A stretch of 6,061 nt of DNA from an uncultured Chloroflexota bacterium (lineage in GTDB: Bacteria; Chloroflexota; Dehalococcoidia; UBA2247; RBG-13-53-26), in assembly GCA_937860285.1 (NCBI GenBank), contig CALMBS010000242.1:1-6061 (forward strand), in the 5' to 3' direction. A model generated the notes under the pieces. The model saw nothing but the letters and a program-made list of their open reading frames with translations. It did not search any database and was not told the DNA's origin. Every line of letters starts with the position of its first letter. The stretch's first letter is position 1. Below, one piece after another: positions 4,894-6,061 of this stretch. The translations under genes were made by a program, and so were the position numbers.

Positions 4894-6061
4894 TCAGGCG
4901 GAGGATTTCTGGAGCAGCCAGTACTCCAGGCTGTCGGCCAGGGCCAGCCAGCTGGCCTCGATGATGTTCTCGGAGCTGCCGACGGTGCGCCACTGGCGCG
5001 TCCCGTCGCCCGATTCGATCAGCACCCTGACCTGGGACTGGGTGCCGGCGCTCTCATCCAGGATGCGGACCTTGTAGTCGACCAGCTCCACCCGGGCCAC
5101 CTCGGGATAGAACCAGGTCAGCGCCTTGCGCAGGGCGGCGTCCAGGGCGTTCACCGGGCCGTCGCCCTCCGAGGCGGTGTGGATCACCTCGTCTCCCACG
5201 CGGACCTTGACGGTGGCCTCCGCCAGCACCTCCCCGCCGCCGGCCGCCGGGCGGCGGCGGCTCTCCACCACCACCATGAAGTCGACCAGCTCGAAGGGCG
5301 GCTTGTAGTTCGACTGGGCCCGGTGGACCAGCAGCTCGAAGGAGGCCTCCGCTTCTTCGTACTGAAAGCCGCGGCTCTCCATGGTCTTCACCTGCTCCAG
5401 GATGCGCCGGGCCTCCTCCCTGCGGGAGATCGGGAGCCCCCTCTCCCGGGCTTTGTGGACGATGTTGCTGACGCCGGACAGCTCGGAGACCAGCACCCCC
5501 GCCCGGTTGCCCACGGCGGCCGGATCGATGTGCTGGTAGCTCTCCTCCCACTTGCTGACGGCGGAGACGTGGAGGCCCCCCTTGTGGGTGAAAGCGCTGG
5601 TCCCCACGTAGGGCTGCCGGGGGAAGGGCCGCAGGTTGGCCAGCTCGCTGATGTGGCGCGAGACCTCGGCCAGCTTCGCCAGTCGGTCCCGGCCGATGGC
5701 CGCCAGGCCCATCTTCAGCTCCAGGGCGGGGATGATGGAGCACAGGCTGGCGTTGCCGCAGCGCTCGCCGTAGCCATTGATGGTGCCCTGGATCTGTGCG
5801 GCCCCGGCGGTCACGGCCGCCAGGCTGTTGGCCACCGCCAGCTCACCGTCGTTATGAGCGTGGATGCCCACGGGGGCCGACACCCTCCGGCGCACCGCCC
5901 GCACCGCCTCGGCCACCTCGTCCGGGAGCGATCCGCCGTTGGTGTCGCACAGCACGACACAGTCGGCCCCGGACGCCTCGGCCGCGGCGGCCGTCTGCAG
6001 GGCGTAGTGCGGGTTCGCCTTCCAGCCGTCGAAGAAGTGCTCCGCATCGAAGAAGACGCGC
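4894..6061 (-). CDS. cimA: (R)-citramalate synthase, C-terminal part (5' end outside the window)
   Basis: About 388 residues are present; the family is usually ~520-540, so the N-terminal quarter lies beyond base 6061. The enzyme condenses acetyl-CoA with pyruvate to (R)-citramalate in the cytosol, opening the threonine-independent route to isoleucine. Seen here, numbering from the first complete codon (6060): RVFFDAEHFFDGWKANPHYA at 1-20, LCDTNGG at 37-43 at the end of a barrel strand, the metal-binding HAHND motif at 67-71, and GYGERCGN at 96-103. That last form marks CimA (TIGR00977 type) rather than 2-isopropylmalate synthase, where GIGERAGN is typical. HKGGLHVSAVSKW follows. From ~residue 240 a LeuA-type regulatory dimer domain continues to the end (LVDYKVRILDES, GSSENIIEASWLALADSLEY), which in relatives binds isoleucine for feedback control. 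A Gly/Pro-rich insert (RRRPAAGGG) sits in its first strand region. An internal GTG at 5955 is not the start, because homologous sequence continues upstream. Confidence 0.93.
   Translation of the reverse strand, partial: RVFFDAEHFFDGWKANPHYALQTAAAAEASGADCVVLCDTNGGSLPDEVAEAVRAVRRRVSAPVGIHAHNDGELAVANSLAAVTAGAAQIQGTINGYGERCGNASLCSIIPALELKMGLAAIGRDRLAKLAEVSRHISELANLRPFPRQPYVGTSAFTHKGGLHVSAVSKWEESYQHIDPAAVGNRAGVLVSELSGVSNIVHKARERGLPISRREEARRILEQVKTMESRGFQYEEAEASFELLVHRAQSNYKPPFELVDFMVVVESRRRPAAGGGEVLAEATVKVRVGDEVIHTASEGDGPVNALDAALRKALTWFYPEVARVELVDYKVRILDESAGTQSQVRVLIESGDGTRQWRTVGSSENIIEASWLALADSLEYWLLQKSSA

Noticed and set aside
5054..5743. 229-residue minus-strand frame inside cimA
   Set aside because: Off-frame shadow of cimA, very rich in Gly/Pro/Arg.

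Overview
The window is GC-rich DNA of bacterial character. It holds a minus-strand block of type IV pilin-like genes lying downstream of a biosynthetic gene. No rRNA, tRNA, CRISPR array or insertion sequence is visible. A (R)-citramalate synthase of the Geobacter/Dehalococcoides kind next to a set of class III prepilins would suit a Chloroflexota (Dehalococcoidia-like) or deep-branching actinobacterial lineage. The taxon cannot be fixed from this sequence alone.

Layout, following transcription of the minus strand (right to left): (1) 6061-4894, the C-terminal ~388 residues of citramalate synthase CimA, followed by a stem-loop. (2) 4893-4546, a 348-base non-coding stretch with a PhoB/OmpR-style direct repeat and two stem-loops near the first pilin gene. 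(3) 4545-4144, a 133-residue PilV-like prepilin. (4) 4147-3563, a 194-residue PilW/GspJ-like prepilin whose ATG overlaps the previous stop as ATGA. (5) 3562-3434, a 129-base spacer with a stem-loop and a 16-codon upstream ORF that runs over the next start. (6) 3433-620, a 937-residue PilX-like protein with a seven-bladed beta-propeller inside its extracellular part. (7) 619-420, an intergenic stretch with a perfect 32-base palindrome just after the stop. (8) 419 to about 147, the N-terminal part of a one-helix membrane protein with a regular coiled coil.

The left edge is discordant. Bases 1 to about 146 read on the plus strand as the helix-turn-helix of a TetR-family regulator, but from about 147 the sequence is the antisense of the coiled-coil gene. 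Both genes appear cut at the same place, so this looks like a breakpoint or an assembly join.

The likely joint job of the pilin genes is to build a minor-pilin (tip/priming) complex for a type IV pilus or related filament. The large PilX-like subunit would display its beta-propeller on the outside as an adhesive or ligand-binding head. No pilus motor, platform protein, prepilin peptidase or secretin gene is in view, so the core machine must be encoded elsewhere. The most notable object is the PilX-like protein: its seven propeller blades are near-identical and seem to interrupt another domain that continues on both sides.
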